Shown: positions 13,484 through 24,094 of the stretch, one piece after another
Layout: every line of letters starts with the position of its first letter
How positions within the stretch are numbered: the stretch's first letter is position 1
Assembly: GCF_000699445.3 (NCBI RefSeq)
Contig: NC_067200.1
Location: 3,922,950-3,986,949 of the forward strand
Direction: 5' to 3'
Length of the DNA: 64,000 nucleotides
Source of the DNA: Schistosoma haematobium
Lineage: Eukaryota; Platyhelminthes; Trematoda; Strigeidida; Schistosomatidae
The notes under the pieces: generated by a model
What the model was told of the DNA's origin: nothing
Seen by the model: the letters and a program-made list of their open reading frames with translations, nothing else
The model's database searches: none
Made by a program: the position numbers and the translations under genes

Positions 13484-13790
13484 AGATTTTAGAAATTTCA
13501 CAGATTGAAATCATGAGTCAGTTGAAGCTAGATCACCATTGAAAACCTGGAAGCACTGGACGGCCGTTTCGTCCTAGTATGGGGCTCCTCAGCAGTGCGC
13601 ACCCACGATCCCGCACCACGCGGGGCTCGAACCCAGGACCTACTGGCTTCGCGCGCGAGCACTTAACCAGTAGACCACTGAGCCGGCATCCAACTGTGTT
13701 AATGTCTAACTTCAACCAATCCACGAAGTTGCGCCACCGTACAGCTTCAACTGACTCATGATTTCAATCTGTGAAATTTAATATATCTAT
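13484..13790 (-). mobile_element. Hammerhead SINE, family 1, flanked by inverted tails
   Basis: The minus strand carries a tRNA-like unit (A-box-like around 13660-13685, B box GGGTTCGAGCC at about 13624-13634) followed by a hammerhead and a tail ending in GATTGAAATCATGA-type sequence. An extra tail piece in the opposite direction (13742-13780) lies at the other edge, so about 38 bp of inverted repeat bound the element (GAAATTTCACAGATTG on the left and its complement on the right). Confidence 0.8.
13546..13600 (-). ncRNA. Hammerhead ribozyme, core intact
   Basis: On the minus strand: GCACTG stem I, CTGAGGAG core, a stem II slightly weakened by CCCC where other copies have TCCC, GAAA, the self-complementary ACGGCCGT stem III, GTC, then CAGTGC. 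All catalytic core positions match the hammerhead consensus. Confidence 0.75.
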
Positions 13791-13934
13791 ATGATGAGAA
13801 AATCATTGTATAGTATAAGTGACTTTCCAAACTAGATTGTTCATCTGAAATATTGATGGCATCTAAGGACCTGTAAAAGACGGACAATTTTATAGGATAA
13901 ATGTTATGTAAACATATGGACAAACTGTTAATGT

Positions 13935-14012
13935 GGTGTGGCAACTCGAACTGATGTATGTACGTACGAAGTTCTACGTTGTTACTGATTGACTGACTGA
14001 CTGGCTGGACAA
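13935..14012 (+). repeat. Dispersed repeat ending in TGAC run
   Basis: GGCAACTCGAACTGATGTATGTACGTACGAAGTTCTACGTTG module followed by TGACTGACTGAC. It is closely similar to 50.59 and 62.06 kb. Confidence 0.6.
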
Positions 14013-14689
14013 ACTGATACATTGTACCTTATTCTAAAAGCAGACTTTTACAAATTGTGCGCAATTCTTTCATGCTACATTCGTCCTTACCCCCTCTCTC
14101 TCTACATATATTTATATATATATCACAGTACAAACCGTTAATCTCTATTTCATTCAATAGAAGTATAGGCATTAGAAAATCTATAACAATAATATCACCA
14201 AGGGGAGATTTTTCCTATTCATGTGATGTGATATTACTTTTATAAGTTAGTAAATAATGACGTAACATAGTTTTATATATAAAAAAACCCCAAGCACACT
14301 GAAATATACAATTTTATGAATGATTGTATTTATTCAGTCGAATAAGACTCCATTAAAAATCATCCGCCTGAGTTACAAATCTTCATCTCAGTCAGCTATA
14401 AATATCCTTCAATGTAAATCGCTATTTTACATTCGGATAACAATTTTTACGATTCTGTTGATTAAACAGAGTTAATTTAGTTGAAATTAACATTAATGAC
14501 TTTTATTTCTTACTTCAATTTGAACATTCATCTTCAGAAAATTGTTATGTTGTATCGTGATCGACTTTAATACTGATATGCAAATTTCTTATGCACAAAC
14601 TAATCGGCTACTCTAGTGATAAGGAAATTTATTGACCAAATCATACAAGGAATATATATATATATATTTTATAGTTGAATTCATGAGTC
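14013..14689. other. Non-coding stretch
   Basis: AT-rich, with a short TATATA run near 14640. Nothing recognisable. Confidence 0.4.
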
Positions 14690-14875
14690 AATTGAAGCTA
14701 GACCATCATGGAAAACCTGGAAGCACTGGACGGCCGTTTCGTCCTGGTACGGGACTGTTCACCAGTGTGTGTTCATGATCCCACCCTGCGAGATTCGAAC
14801 CCTGGACCTGTGTGTCTCGCGAGTAAATGCTTAACCTTTAGACCATTGAGCAGGCCGGTATCCAATAGTGTTAAT
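14690..14875 (-). mobile_element. Hammerhead SINE, family 1, degenerate
   Basis: The minus strand retains GAAACGGCCGTC and the tRNA-like head with B box GGGTTCGAATC. The first ribozyme core is destroyed (CTGGTGAACAG in place of CTGAGGAG), so it should not cleave. Confidence 0.7.
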
Positions 14876-15639
14876 GTATAAATATATCATTCTTGGGAAC
14901 TCTAGTTTTTTAATTTGGACAGTCATATTCGCTCATTAATTGGCTCGATGTAAAACCTTTCCTTCCTGAAAACAGGTTTGAGTTCTTGGATTTAGCTGTA
15001 TGACTTGAGATGAGTGCACATCATGCATAGTGAGAAAGACTTAACATTAAAAAACAGGGTTTAAAAAGTTTACATAGAAGAATATATTCAAACTAAAGAT
15101 CATGGGGGAAATAAGAAATGAGTGGAATAATGTCCCTGTTACTGATTTTGACCCATGTTACTCAACATTTCCAACTACTGATTATAAGGGCCTAGTCTGG
15201 TTTCAATACAACTTAGCCTAAGTCAGTGATCTCATAGACTAATGGCATACCTCGAACTGACTAGTGACCTTTGCGAATGTCTAATTAATTGAACAGATTA
15301 TAGAGTATTTGCATATTCATTGCAGTGTATATATACTTTTAGGTAACGACAAACTTTCGGTTAATAAATGTGAGAATTTGACTTACAAAATAACACAACA
15401 GAAATTATTATGCATTCTTAGGGCCTTTGTGAATGAAATGCATGGAAAAGTAAATAATTTTTCTTACTTACGCTTCTTATCCCTCGTGGAGGAGCATAGG
15501 CTATCCTGAATTGATAAGATAAAAGTTAGTCTCAGTTTAAACTGATAAATATTTAAGTATTATCAATTGTAATGTACATATAACTTTCAATCTATTTATG
15601 ACTTACCAAGAATTAGATGTAGTATTATAGCCTCAAATT
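14876..15639. other. Non-coding stretch
   Basis: No supportable gene. The 66-codon open frame at 15309-15509 lacks recognisable features. Confidence 0.35.
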
Positions 15640-16133
15640 CTCTGGCACGGCCGAGGCTACGGAAATTTCGCTCTCCCTATCGAGATGCTCTCGCATGGCT
15701 GCGCATATACAGCCACTGACAGAGAAGTCTTATTCACTGCCTTCTCGTGGTATTATTGTTGTCAACCAAATTGAGATGAAAAGAGAATGTCCGACGCTTT
15801 AACCGGGTCGTTGCACAAGGAAGGTCAACCTAGAGTTGGTAAATCCAGACTCCATACCAATTTGCATATGGTCTCAAGGATCCTGAGGAAACAAATGGCA
15901 TATGAACCAATCGTTGGTCACCGACTAACATGGGACTTCATCTCCTTACGCTGCTCCACTGCCTTGTGGATTAGACCTTTAGGTCAAAGGCTCGGGATGT
16001 GGCCCTCTATGAAAACCACCTGCTTCGGTTTGGGCACTCGGGCAGAATCACAGCCCACACACAAATCAAGTGACCTGTTTGGCGCATATGTATTTTGGTA
16101 CCCCTTTGTACCAATATTTATGTGTTCAAGTAC
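15640..16133 (+). mobile_element. Short non-autonomous LINE derivative (5' end joined to 3' end)
   Basis: The first about 430 bp match, with divergence, the 5' leader of the LINE at 37.4-41.4 kb (CACGGCCGAGG, GCCTTCTCGTGG, GTTGGTCACCG, TTAGACCTTTAGGTCAAAGG, and CCCACACACAAAT). The sequence then jumps straight to that LINE's 3' end (GGCGCATAT, then GTACCAATATTTATGTGTTCAA). The whole coding region is missing. The copy at 32.3-32.7 kb has the same organisation. Confidence 0.7.
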
Positions 16134-16365
16134 AGTAAGTCTTATGACTAATATTTGAGTAAATATTTTGTTCAATAACCAGAAATTAAGATAAAATTCA
16201 GTTCAAGTGATATGATTAAGAGAATGGTTGAACTCAACAAAAATAATTTATGAAAGTTACTACTTCTTTCAATCCGGTTACAATAATAATGATATATTGA
16301 CTTTGTTAGCGGAGGTATTCATTTTATTACGAAGTTTGATAGTGTAGAACTAAGTTATGATTAAG

Positions 16366-16460
16366 ATTGTGAACCGGACGGCCATCCAGTGCTTCCTGGT
16401 TTTCAACCGTTGTCTAACATCAATCGGTTCATGATCTCAATCAAAAACTTAATAAACACC
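16366..16460 (+). mobile_element. SINE family 1 tail fragment
   Basis: GGACGGCCATCCAGTGCTTCC and the following tail up to CACAACCCC match the ribozyme 3' half and tail of family 1. The first ribozyme core is absent, so the fragment is 5' truncated. Confidence 0.6.
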
Positions 16461-16904
16461 ACAACCCCTATATTGAAAAATGAGCTATTCGAATTCTTGA
16501 ATATATCATTAATAACTTATTCTGTCGAACTTTTATTTTGATTGATTATTATTGACACTTGTCATTGATTGCACAGTTTATTTTGACAGTTATACCTATT
16601 TGACCTGATTCTTGACCTTATAGTTATATATAGTTTTTCTGAATAGTCAATGAATTGGGTAGTTTTTGATATATTTTTATTGATTTCTTATTGATCTAAT
16701 TGATAAAGTTTCGAAAATTCTCTGACCTTTTTTTTTTGTAAACTGATCCATCGTTGCTCATCATCCAGGAGATTACTTAATCTTTATTTAAACAGACTTT
16801 GATCACTAAACAATTATGTTGGTATGGTGAATAGGCTATTAGAGTCGAGTATGATTTTAGCATAAAATGAATGAACACACTATACTTGTTTATAAAATTG
16901 ATTA
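16461..16904. other. Non-coding stretch
   Basis: AT-rich, no feature recognised. Confidence 0.35.
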
Positions 16905-17115
16905 ATCACCGGGTGGTAATCAGTGCCATGTGTGTCTGGTCATTCTTAGTGTAGATAGAATCCTATCGACCAAGTTGCAATATGGCCGCTAGTCTAGATG
17001 ACTCGACATTCCATACACTATGTGTAGATAAAACAGTGTTTGGAGGTAGTCAGCAGGAGACTTTTGATCTAGATTTCATGCTACTTAGCACTCGTCAGCA
17101 AGGTGTACCTGTAAT
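16905..17115. mobile_element. SINE family 3, head (+) joined to ribozyme end (-)
   Basis: A plus-strand head (CACCGGGTGGTAATCAGTGCC and the AAGTTGCAATATGGCC block) is directly followed by the minus-strand tail and ribozyme. The two halves of one element are in opposite orientations, as in a 5' inversion. Confidence 0.65.
17053..17111 (-). ncRNA. Hammerhead ribozyme, core intact, variant stem III
   Basis: On the minus strand: CTGACGAG (forward 17091-17098), stem II TGCT/AGCA, GAAA, the self-complementary ATCTAGAT stem III and an ATC cleavage triplet. Compared with the 4318 copy, stem III changed from ACCCGGGT to ATCTAGAT and stayed fully self-complementary. Stem I is weaker (AAAAG after the cut), so activity is uncertain. 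Confidence 0.6.
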
Positions 17116-17934
17116 ATTGAGTTTAATGTAGATAATTAAATTTGAAAGTACTTTAGATAGATGAATTCAAAAGATGTTTCATGCAGTAACCGTTCCTTAG
17201 ACTTATATGGTTTTCCTAGAGAATCTCTCTCAGGACAGTTCATTTATGCTACTCTAGTGAGTTCGCCAGTTGACCCTGCTGACCGTTAACTACCCATCTG
17301 TGTGATTACTATTTCAATCTTGACATGTTTGAACTTCTCCAGTTATGATTTTTCATTGGAATCACATCAACACATCTTCAAGGAAGTCACTTCTGTGTAA
17401 TCAAAGACCGAAACTAATTGAAAATACAAATCATGTTTATGATATCGTTCAACCGTATTTGATTGTCTTTTGAGGTAATTAATGGAGCGTATTCAAACTC
17501 AAGAATGGATTTAAGTAATATATTTTACGGAATAAATGGTAAAGATCTACGTTGTTTGTCATATAAGTGGGTAACATAGTAACTTCAGTGATAATTTGAT
17601 TTAATAGCAAATATACTTTATTTGAAAGAAATTCATACTTTAAGTGAAAAAGATAGAAAGTATAATGACAAAATCTGATAAATATTTTCTAGTATCAAAT
17701 TCAGTTAATTCATTACTTTTGCTTTGTTCTATGAGTTGCTTCGAGTATAGATGAAATGGAACTAAATTAAAGTGAATGTATTCGTAGAATTCAGAAATAA
17801 ATCTGGTCGACTACGAACCTCAGTTGAAAAGGGATTTGAGTTTATCGATGATGCTTCCAGTCATCTAAAGTTATCAATAAATATCATCTATGAATGCGCT
17901 ACTTCAGCGGCTCCTGAATTTCTAGATGTAAAGT
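17116..17934. other. Non-coding stretch
   Basis: No gene or known repeat recognised. Confidence 0.35.
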
Positions 17935-18075
17935 AATAATCGACCAAGTTGTAATGTGCCCACCATTTTAAGTGAATCAACATCCCATACACAATGGTGA
18001 AATGTTGAGTGGTTGGAGATAGTTTGTCTAGACAAACATGACATTGATCACTACTTAATGATAGAACAACTGTAA
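17935..18075. mobile_element. SINE family 3 head fragments in inverted order
   Basis: A plus-strand block (ATCGACCAAGTTGTAATGTG) is followed by the complement of the head (CATGACATTGATCACTAC). No ribozyme is left. Confidence 0.5.
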
Positions 18076-18934
18076 ATATGTCGGTCCCACAATGGGTCAG
18101 TAGAAGCTGGAACACCTGTAAAGTTGGTTGACAACACTTTTACCTCCTATAAAGCGTATCAGTTGTTTAAAGATTACAGATACGTTTTTAACTTAGATAT
18201 AACTATGTCGAGCTGCTAAGTTTCAAGAAATTACAACAGAACAAACTAAGTTTACCCCTCAACCTTGCTAACTATGGCGAGAAGACCAGATTCAGCTAAA
18301 TATGAATATATGTTCTCCAAGTAGCCAGAAATTTGGGCAAACGAACATACACCTCATGCGTATATATACAAGTCGAAAGTGTCCTAGAAAAACATCAAAA
18401 AAATAGAGTAGTAAATGATGAAACGAACCAATGACATTAAGATCCTTCTGAGTGGAACATACAAACTAAAAGTAAAAATGGGTACTTCTAGCACGAAAAT
18501 GAGACGTTTTGTCAAATAATTTCTAACGGTCTATCATCTTTAACACAAACACAGTTTCCTCTTGACTACTATCAATCACTTAACTCTTAATCACTTGCAC
18601 ATTAGTATCCTACTTATCACCTCCTAACGTATAACCATAAGCTAGTGAAGAACGATATACAAAGAAGAAATAGTTGATCAACGTACTCGTTTTCTCAGTT
18701 TATGTTACTAACTGATAAGAATCAATTTTAAATTAAAAAAAAATTTTTTTCTGACTGAAAACTATTTGATCAGATTGATATTGATTTTAGGGTTAATTGT
18801 AGTAAAAGTATTTGAGTGAATTGTTTTTTCAATCGAAAGATTTTTCTTTCAAATGAGACAAATTAGGTCATTGAAATAAACAAATTTAATTCATTTATCT
18901 AGATTATTCACTTGGATTGTTGTTGTTTTTGTTT
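18076..18934. other. Non-coding stretch
   Basis: No supportable gene. Confidence 0.35.
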
Positions 18935-19062
18935 TGGTTAGCACTTTTTGTTTTAAAGTCAGTTAGTTTTCTACAGGATGAGGTCGTTAACCCCTATGCT
19001 TAATTCTTCTCATTTATTTGGGCTTAAGACTTGTAGGAACTGCTGAGGGGCTTCAGGTAAAG
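18935..19062 (-). mobile_element. RTE LINE 5' leader fragment
   Basis: GGTTAGCACTTTTTG and TTAGTTTTCTACAGGATGAGG match the 5' leader of the LINE at 61.26-61.34 kb and the fragment at 31.54 kb. It directly precedes a 3' fragment of the same family in the opposite orientation. Confidence 0.55.
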
Positions 19063-19074
19063 CTATCATTTAGA

Positions 19075-19495
19075 AGATACAAGTGTTTAGTAACAGTGGT
19101 GTATGCAAAATACTTTGGATCCGTTGGTTAATGTGGTAGCGAACAAATCAGATTCTAGTGGAGGAAGAAGTGCTGGAAGTGGATAGGACACACATTGAGG
19201 AAAGCACCCAACTGCGTCACAGGACAAGCCCTCATATGGAATCCTGAAGGGTAAAGAAAAAGAGGAAGACCAAAATACACATTACACTGAGAAATGGAGA
19301 CAGACATGAGAAGAACGAGCAAAAATTGGATAGAAATAGAAGGGAAGGCCCGAGACAGAGTGGGTTGGAGAATGCTGGTCAGCGGCCAATGCTTCATTAG
19401 GGGTTAGAGGCTTAAGTAAGTAAGTAAGTGAGTGAGTGAGTGAGTGAGTGAGTAAGTTCTTAAGTAAGTGAGTAAGTAAGTAAGTAAGTGAATAA
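19075..19495 (+). mobile_element. RTE LINE 3' fragment with TAAG/TGAG tail
   Basis: The sequence encodes the degraded C-terminus of the LINE at 58.2-61.2 kb ([18 protein letters not shown], [12 protein letters not shown]) and ends in a long GTAA/GTGA microsatellite at about 19410-19490. RTE elements characteristically end in short tandem repeats. It is 5' truncated, which is typical of LINE insertion. Confidence 0.8.
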
Positions 19496-19974
19496 TTGAA
19501 GACCAAAGACCTTCTTAAATTTTAGACGTTTAATTGGTGAACATGTGGCCTTTAAACAACCAAATTGATAAATAATAGTTCATATGTTAAGTAATTGAAT
19601 ATAGTAAACCTTTTAACTAGATTTTGTTCCAGCCAGTACTTGCCACTGAGGTACATCTTTAGTTACTATGTGAATTATGGAGCATGTGAGATCCAAATTT
19701 AGAGTCCCTAAGTTTCATAATATAAGACTTTATATCTGAGTTGTCCGATTCGCGATTGATCTTCAATCACGTAAAATGAAAATTCAGTGTATATGTTGTC
19801 GATTCATTTATAATGATTACCATATGTCAACTTAATTCACTAAAACTATCAACTCAAAGAACTAAACATAAACATAAATGATAATTCTTAAGATGATGGA
19901 GAAAGTGATAACTGACTCATTATATTGATTAAAGCTATAATGAACTATTCAAGCTTATCAGTATAGGTTTGTGG
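19496..19974. other. Non-coding stretch
   Basis: No feature recognised. Confidence 0.35.
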
Positions 19975-20255
19975 AGATTGATTGATTGAGATGATGAACC
20001 GATTGATGTTACACCACCATGTACTCACTAATGACTAGCTTCTTGAGGGAATTCTCGGAGTTCTGGTGAGAAGCCATGACCAGTGGAGAGAAGTAGAGAC
20101 AGGTATCTAATTCAGTACAATGGACGATGATCGCACAACTTCATGGATTGGTTGAAGTTAAACATTAACACTGTTGGATGTTGGCCGACTCAGTGATCTA
20201 GAGGTTAAGTGTTCATGCGCGAGACCGAAGTCCCTAGGTTCATATTCAAGCTTAC
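19975..20255 (+). mobile_element. SINE family 1, head and tRNA-like part
   Basis: It has a tail-like start on the minus strand (GTTTGTGGAGATTGATTGATTGAG), then a plus-strand head (GACTAGCTTCTTGAGGGAATTC, GAGAAGCCATGACCAGTGGA) and a tRNA-like unit with CTCAGTGATCTAGAGGTTAAG and a decayed B box. The ribozyme half is missing. The inverted tail at its left edge repeats the pattern of other copies. Confidence 0.6.
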
Positions 20256-20324
20256 TTTATCTTTTCGTTTATAGCTTCTTAAATATAAGAGTTAATACTA
20301 GGATAGTATATACTACTACTTGAA

Positions 20325-20660
20325 TTCTTAATATTAGCAACAACGTACTGTGGGAGAGAACAAACCAGATCCCAGCGGAGGAAGAAATCAGGAAGAAGCG
20401 CTGCAAGTGGATAGGACACACATTGAGGAAAGCACCCAACTGCGTCACAGGACAAGCCCTCATATGGAATCCTGAAGGTCAAAGGAAAAGAGGGAGACCA
20501 AAGAACACATTACGCCGAGAAACGGTAATAGACATGAAAAAAATGAACAAGAATTGGATGGAACTAGAAAAGAAGGCCCAGGACAGAGTGGGTTGGAGAA
20601 TGCTGGTCGGTGGCCTATGCTCCATTGGGAGTAACAGGCGTAAGTAAGTAAGTAAGTAAG
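20325..20660 (+). mobile_element. RTE LINE 3' fragment with GTAA tail
   Basis: It encodes the C-terminus of the same LINE family as 58.2-61.2 kb, including [43 protein letters not shown] and [11 protein letters not shown], followed by a stop and GTAAGTAAGTAAG. It is well preserved and 5' truncated; the open frame starts at about 20423. Confidence 0.85.
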
Positions 20661-20815
20661 AATTCTTAATATTATTCAATTCAGATTTTGGATTGAGTAA
20701 GTAGTAAATTGTAATCTTGTCATTAACAATTACATAAGAAGGGGTTTGTGGAGATTTTTAGAAATTTTCACAGATTGAAATCATGAGTCAGTTGAAGCTA
20801 GACCACCATTGAAAA

Positions 20816-20870
20816 CCTGGAAGCACTGGACGACCGTTTTGTCCTAGTATGGGACTCCTCAGCAGTGCGC
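20816..20870 (-). ncRNA. Hammerhead ribozyme, likely inactive
   Basis: The first core CTGAGGAG is intact, but the second core reads AAAA instead of GAAA, changing the essential G12. Stem III is GGTCGTC with one change. Confidence 0.65.
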
Positions 20871-21011
20871 ACCCACGATCCCGCACCACGCGGGGCTCGA
20901 AGTTAGACATTAACACCGTTGGATGCCGGTTCAGTGGTCTAATGGTTAAATGCTCGCGCGCGAAGCCAGTAGGTCCTGGGTTCGAGCCCCGCGTGGTGCG
21001 CGATCGTGGAT

Positions 21012-21066
21012 GCGCACTACTGAGGAGTCCCATACCAGGACGAAACGGCCGTCCAGTGCTCCCAGG
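21012..21066 (+). ncRNA. Hammerhead ribozyme, apparently intact
   Basis: CTGAGGAG at 21020-21027, stem II TCC/GGA, GAAAC at 21042-21046, the self-complementary ACGGCCGT stem III and GTC ending at 21053, followed by CAGTGC, which pairs with the upstream GCACTA apart from the last base. This is the best-preserved plus-strand family 1 ribozyme in the window. Confidence 0.8.
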
Positions 21067-21339
21067 TTCTCAATGGTGGTCTAGCTCCAACTGACTCATG
21101 ATTTCAATCTGTGAAAATTACATAAGAGATTGAAATTCTATTATTCAGATATATTTTTCTTATAGATATTACATAAACCAACTAGACTTATTGATTAATT
21201 AAGTAAAATTTCTACCATCATATCAATTTTCCGTTTATAAAATGTAGTTTCATTTTGATTACATGCATAAGTGATTGCGTAATTCATTGTTAATATATAT
21301 CAATTATTTCATACTTTAGTAACTAACAATAATCAATAA

Positions 21340-21530
21340 TTATAAGCAAAGATAGATAGTGACTAGCAATAGAATCCTTGACAGGTGCCACTTCGTTCTA
21401 TTTGGAACTCGTCAGCTAGATATACTTGTATCTTAGAGTTGATCTTCACTCTGGGACTCGAACGCAGTACCGTTCGCTTCAAATGCCATCGTGTTATCTA
21501 CTTAACTATTGAGTCCTGATAGCCATTTGC
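21340..21530 (-). mobile_element. Hammerhead SINE, family 2
   Basis: A minus-strand tRNA-like unit (B box GAGTCCCAGAG-type) is followed by a ribozyme and the CTAGTCACTATC tail. A head piece in the other orientation (GGCATATGTGCATACTGTAC) lies at about 21625-21665. Confidence 0.7.
21372..21425 (-). ncRNA. Hammerhead ribozyme, core intact, stem III altered
   Basis: On the minus strand: CTGACGAG, stem II TTC/GAA, GAA followed by G instead of A, and a GTC triplet before AAGGATTC. The GAAG change is shared with the copy at 12329-12383, so it may define a subfamily and not be random decay. Confidence 0.6.
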
Positions 21531-22202
21531 TTGTGCAATGAGATGAAGTTATATTCACTTAGTATTATTTTACTTGAATCTTCCCATTGATGTTTAGGAC
21601 TGTAATTGATCAGTCTCTTGTTGGCATATGTGCATACTGTACAGATTGTCTCGATATTGCTTATAATACTTGTGAATTAAGAGACAGATCGATTGCAGTC
21701 CTAAAAATCAATAACAAGATTCAAATAAAATAATATTAAGTCAATTTATTAATCAATAATGTTTAGTTTAGAACCGAAGATGAACTTGACATTTCAGTTC
21801 TTAGATGTTCTACGATAGAATTGTCAATGAATAGCTCAATAAAAGATAATAAGTCAACTTAAAACCGATAGTTTTCGAGTTTCTATTCAGTTGTAAGGAA
21901 AATGTATATCCTTCTTTATCCTCGATGGTTAAACGACTCAATAATAAGGAATAAAATGGATGATCATTAGTTAAATTGTAACAAATACTTGTTGAGAATG
22001 GTAACCTTCCTAGATTCATTAAAAGAAAATTGAAGAGAAGATGACAATTTTGAGGGATGTCATATATTACCAAGTAAGATGGTATTTAAGGAAACTGAAT
22101 CTAAAACGATACTTTGAAGGAAATTCTGAAAAAACTTATCCTCAAGTCATCTAATAACAACCTATTCTGTTTCTCTTGGTATTGTTTGGCTTGTATCTTC
22201 CC
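21531..22202. other. Non-coding stretch with SINE family 2 head piece
   Basis: Apart from the family 2 head near 21625-21665, no feature is recognised. Confidence 0.4.
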
Positions 22203-22385
22203 ATCGGTTATCAGGACTTAGTAGCTGAGTGAATAACACGATGGCGTTTGAAGCGAATGGTACTGAGTTCGAGTCCCAGAGTGAACATCAACTCTGAGGT
22301 GCAGGTAAATCCAGCTGACGAGTCTCAAATAGGACGAAACACGCGCCGTGGATTCCACTGCTAACCACTATCCATCATTGCTTAC
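22203..22385 (+). mobile_element. Hammerhead SINE, family 2, full tRNA-like unit
   Basis: GGACTTAGTAGCTGAGTGAATAACACG (A-box region), GAGTTCGAGTCCC (B box), a ribozyme, and the CACTGCTAACCACTATCCATC tail. This is the most complete family 2 copy in the window. Confidence 0.8.
22302..22357 (+). ncRNA. Hammerhead ribozyme, cleavage-site neighbour altered
   Basis: CTGACGAG, stem II and GAAAC are intact, and stem I pairs ATCCA with TGGAT. The position before the cleavage nucleotide is C instead of T (GCGCCG where GCGTCC is expected), which would break the A15.1-U16.1 pair and probably slow or stop cleavage. Confidence 0.65.
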
Positions 22386-22679
22386 TATTCGTTTATTATC
22401 CAATTTGATTACTGTTTAGACTTTTAATACTTCTTGGTTAAACTAAAGGATTCTTAGTTTGTACTATAATTCAAATACTTTAAACTATCACATTTAGTTA
22501 TTATACAAAACTTAAAGATTTACTATTTCAATTCTTAAACTTATGTTGTTAACAGTCATGAAGAAATGGAAGTCAGCTGGCTACATGTGTATAAAAGTCT
22601 ATTGATTATCTTTATGTAATATATATATATATTCTACTCATATATGAATGACTTCCGGATCCTATTCAATACACAAATC

Positions 22680-22885
22680 AATATGATTTCATCCACTGGT
22701 AACGGCTTCTCACTAGAACTCCAGGAGTATCTCTCGGGGTGCGGGATCGCAGATGCGCACTGCTAAGGAGTCCCATACTAAGACGAAACGGCCGTCCAGT
22801 GCTTCCAGATTTTCCATAGTGATCTAGCTTCAATTGATTCATGATTTCAATCCGTGAAATTTCTAAAAAATCTCCACAAAACCCA
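22680..22885. mobile_element. SINE family 1, head (-) fused to ribozyme end (+)
   Basis: A minus-strand head (ACGGCTTCTCACTAGAACTCC) is joined at about 22735 to a plus-strand ribozyme and tail. The ribozyme core reads CTAAGGAG, so the essential G5 is A and cleavage is not expected. Confidence 0.65.
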
Positions 22886-23631
22886 TTCTGTTAATAATAA
22901 ATTTTACTAAAAGTTTTTATTTCAATAATAAATTATGGAACTTTTACTTCATATGACCATGAACTTTTGCACAATTGTGAATATAAGTTACATTAGACAA
23001 AACTATGTTAGGCACATTTACACAGTAACACTCATTAACACACACACTTACACACACACTTTATATAGACAAACAATTCAATACATGACAAACATATTAA
23101 ACTTGATCTTACGACTATGTACACAAACATTTACCATCTTTTAAGGATCATTTTGTGTCTCTGTGTATGTATGTGTGTGTGTTTGTTTGTTTGTGTGCAT
23201 GTGCGTGTGTATGTCTACGTCTTCATAGCTTATATTCAATAAACTATCAGGGTTAGAAATAAAGAACATTTTTTTGTTTTTGTATTTTTTTTCTTTGCAC
23301 AGCACATTTATACATTTAGATGTAGTATCGAAGATAAATTTTCTTCTGTTATTCTATTACATTTTTGAACAAGTATCATAGATCTCCTATTTAAGAGACA
23401 TTCATTCATGGATCGTACTAGATTCATTCATATGTAAATTATTGATTATGTCACATTTAGAATTATGATAAAGTATCTAGGTGTATATATATATATATAT
23501 AATCTATGTTACTATGTGCAATCTCTTTCTTATATCGAAAGAGATAACTGATAATGCTAAATAGTGTTTAGATAAAGTACATTTATGATTATTATTTTGT
23601 TTATTAAAAGTATATCTTGTACTAGTATAGG
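22886..23631. other. Non-coding stretch with GT-rich simple repeats
   Basis: ACAC/GTGT-rich segments at about 23035-23060 and 23160-23205 and a TATATA run near 23485-23501. No gene. Confidence 0.45.
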
Positions 23632-23996
23632 GGTTGTGGAGATTATTAAGTTTTTGATTGAGATCATGAACCGATTAATGTTAGACCATCACAATTGAAA
23701 ACCTGGAAGCACTGGACGGCCGTTTCATCCTATTGTGGGACTCCTCACGAGCGGGACTCGAACCCAGGGCTTTCGGTCTCGCGCGCGAACGCTTAACCTA
23801 CTGGACCACTGAGCCGGCATTCAATGGTGACAGTTTCTAACATCAACCAATCCACGAAATTGCGCGACCAACTTCCATTGTACTGAGGTAGATACCTGTC
23901 TCTACCCGACAAGGATTAGCTCCACTGGTCACGGCTTCTCACTAGAACTCCGAGAATTCCCTCACGAAGCTAGTCACTAGTGAGTACATGTTGATT
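23632..23996 (-). mobile_element. Full-length SINE family 1 with target-site duplication
   Basis: On the minus strand it runs head (GACTAGCTTCGTGAGGG), tRNA-like unit with B box GGGTTCGAGTCC, ribozyme, tail to CACAACCCC. A TACTAGTATA sequence abuts both ends (about 23620-23630 and 23996 on), consistent with a target-site duplication. The ribozyme core is damaged (GTGAGGAG, C3 lost, with a small deletion in stem I). Confidence 0.75.
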
Positions 23997-24094
23997 ACTA
24001 GTATATAGATTACTAGTATATAGATTCATACGTGTATACAGACGTATAAATTGATTTCTATTGATTAAAATCATTGTTTTATTCATTGAATTGA

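Larger units (their letters stand above)
20748..21125. mobile_element. Inverted pair of hammerhead SINEs, family 1
   Basis: The left arm (20748-20900) is a minus-strand ribozyme plus tail. The right arm (20901-21125) is a plus-strand tRNA-like unit, ribozyme and tail. The arms meet inside the B-box region at 20900. The ends (CACAGATTGAAATCATGAGT and its complement) make a palindrome with arms of about 145 nt, able to form one long hairpin in DNA or RNA. Confidence 0.8.

Noticed and set aside
20849..21094. 81-codon open frames on both strands with near-identical sequence
   Set aside because: They are the two arms of the inverted SINE pair, not proteins.
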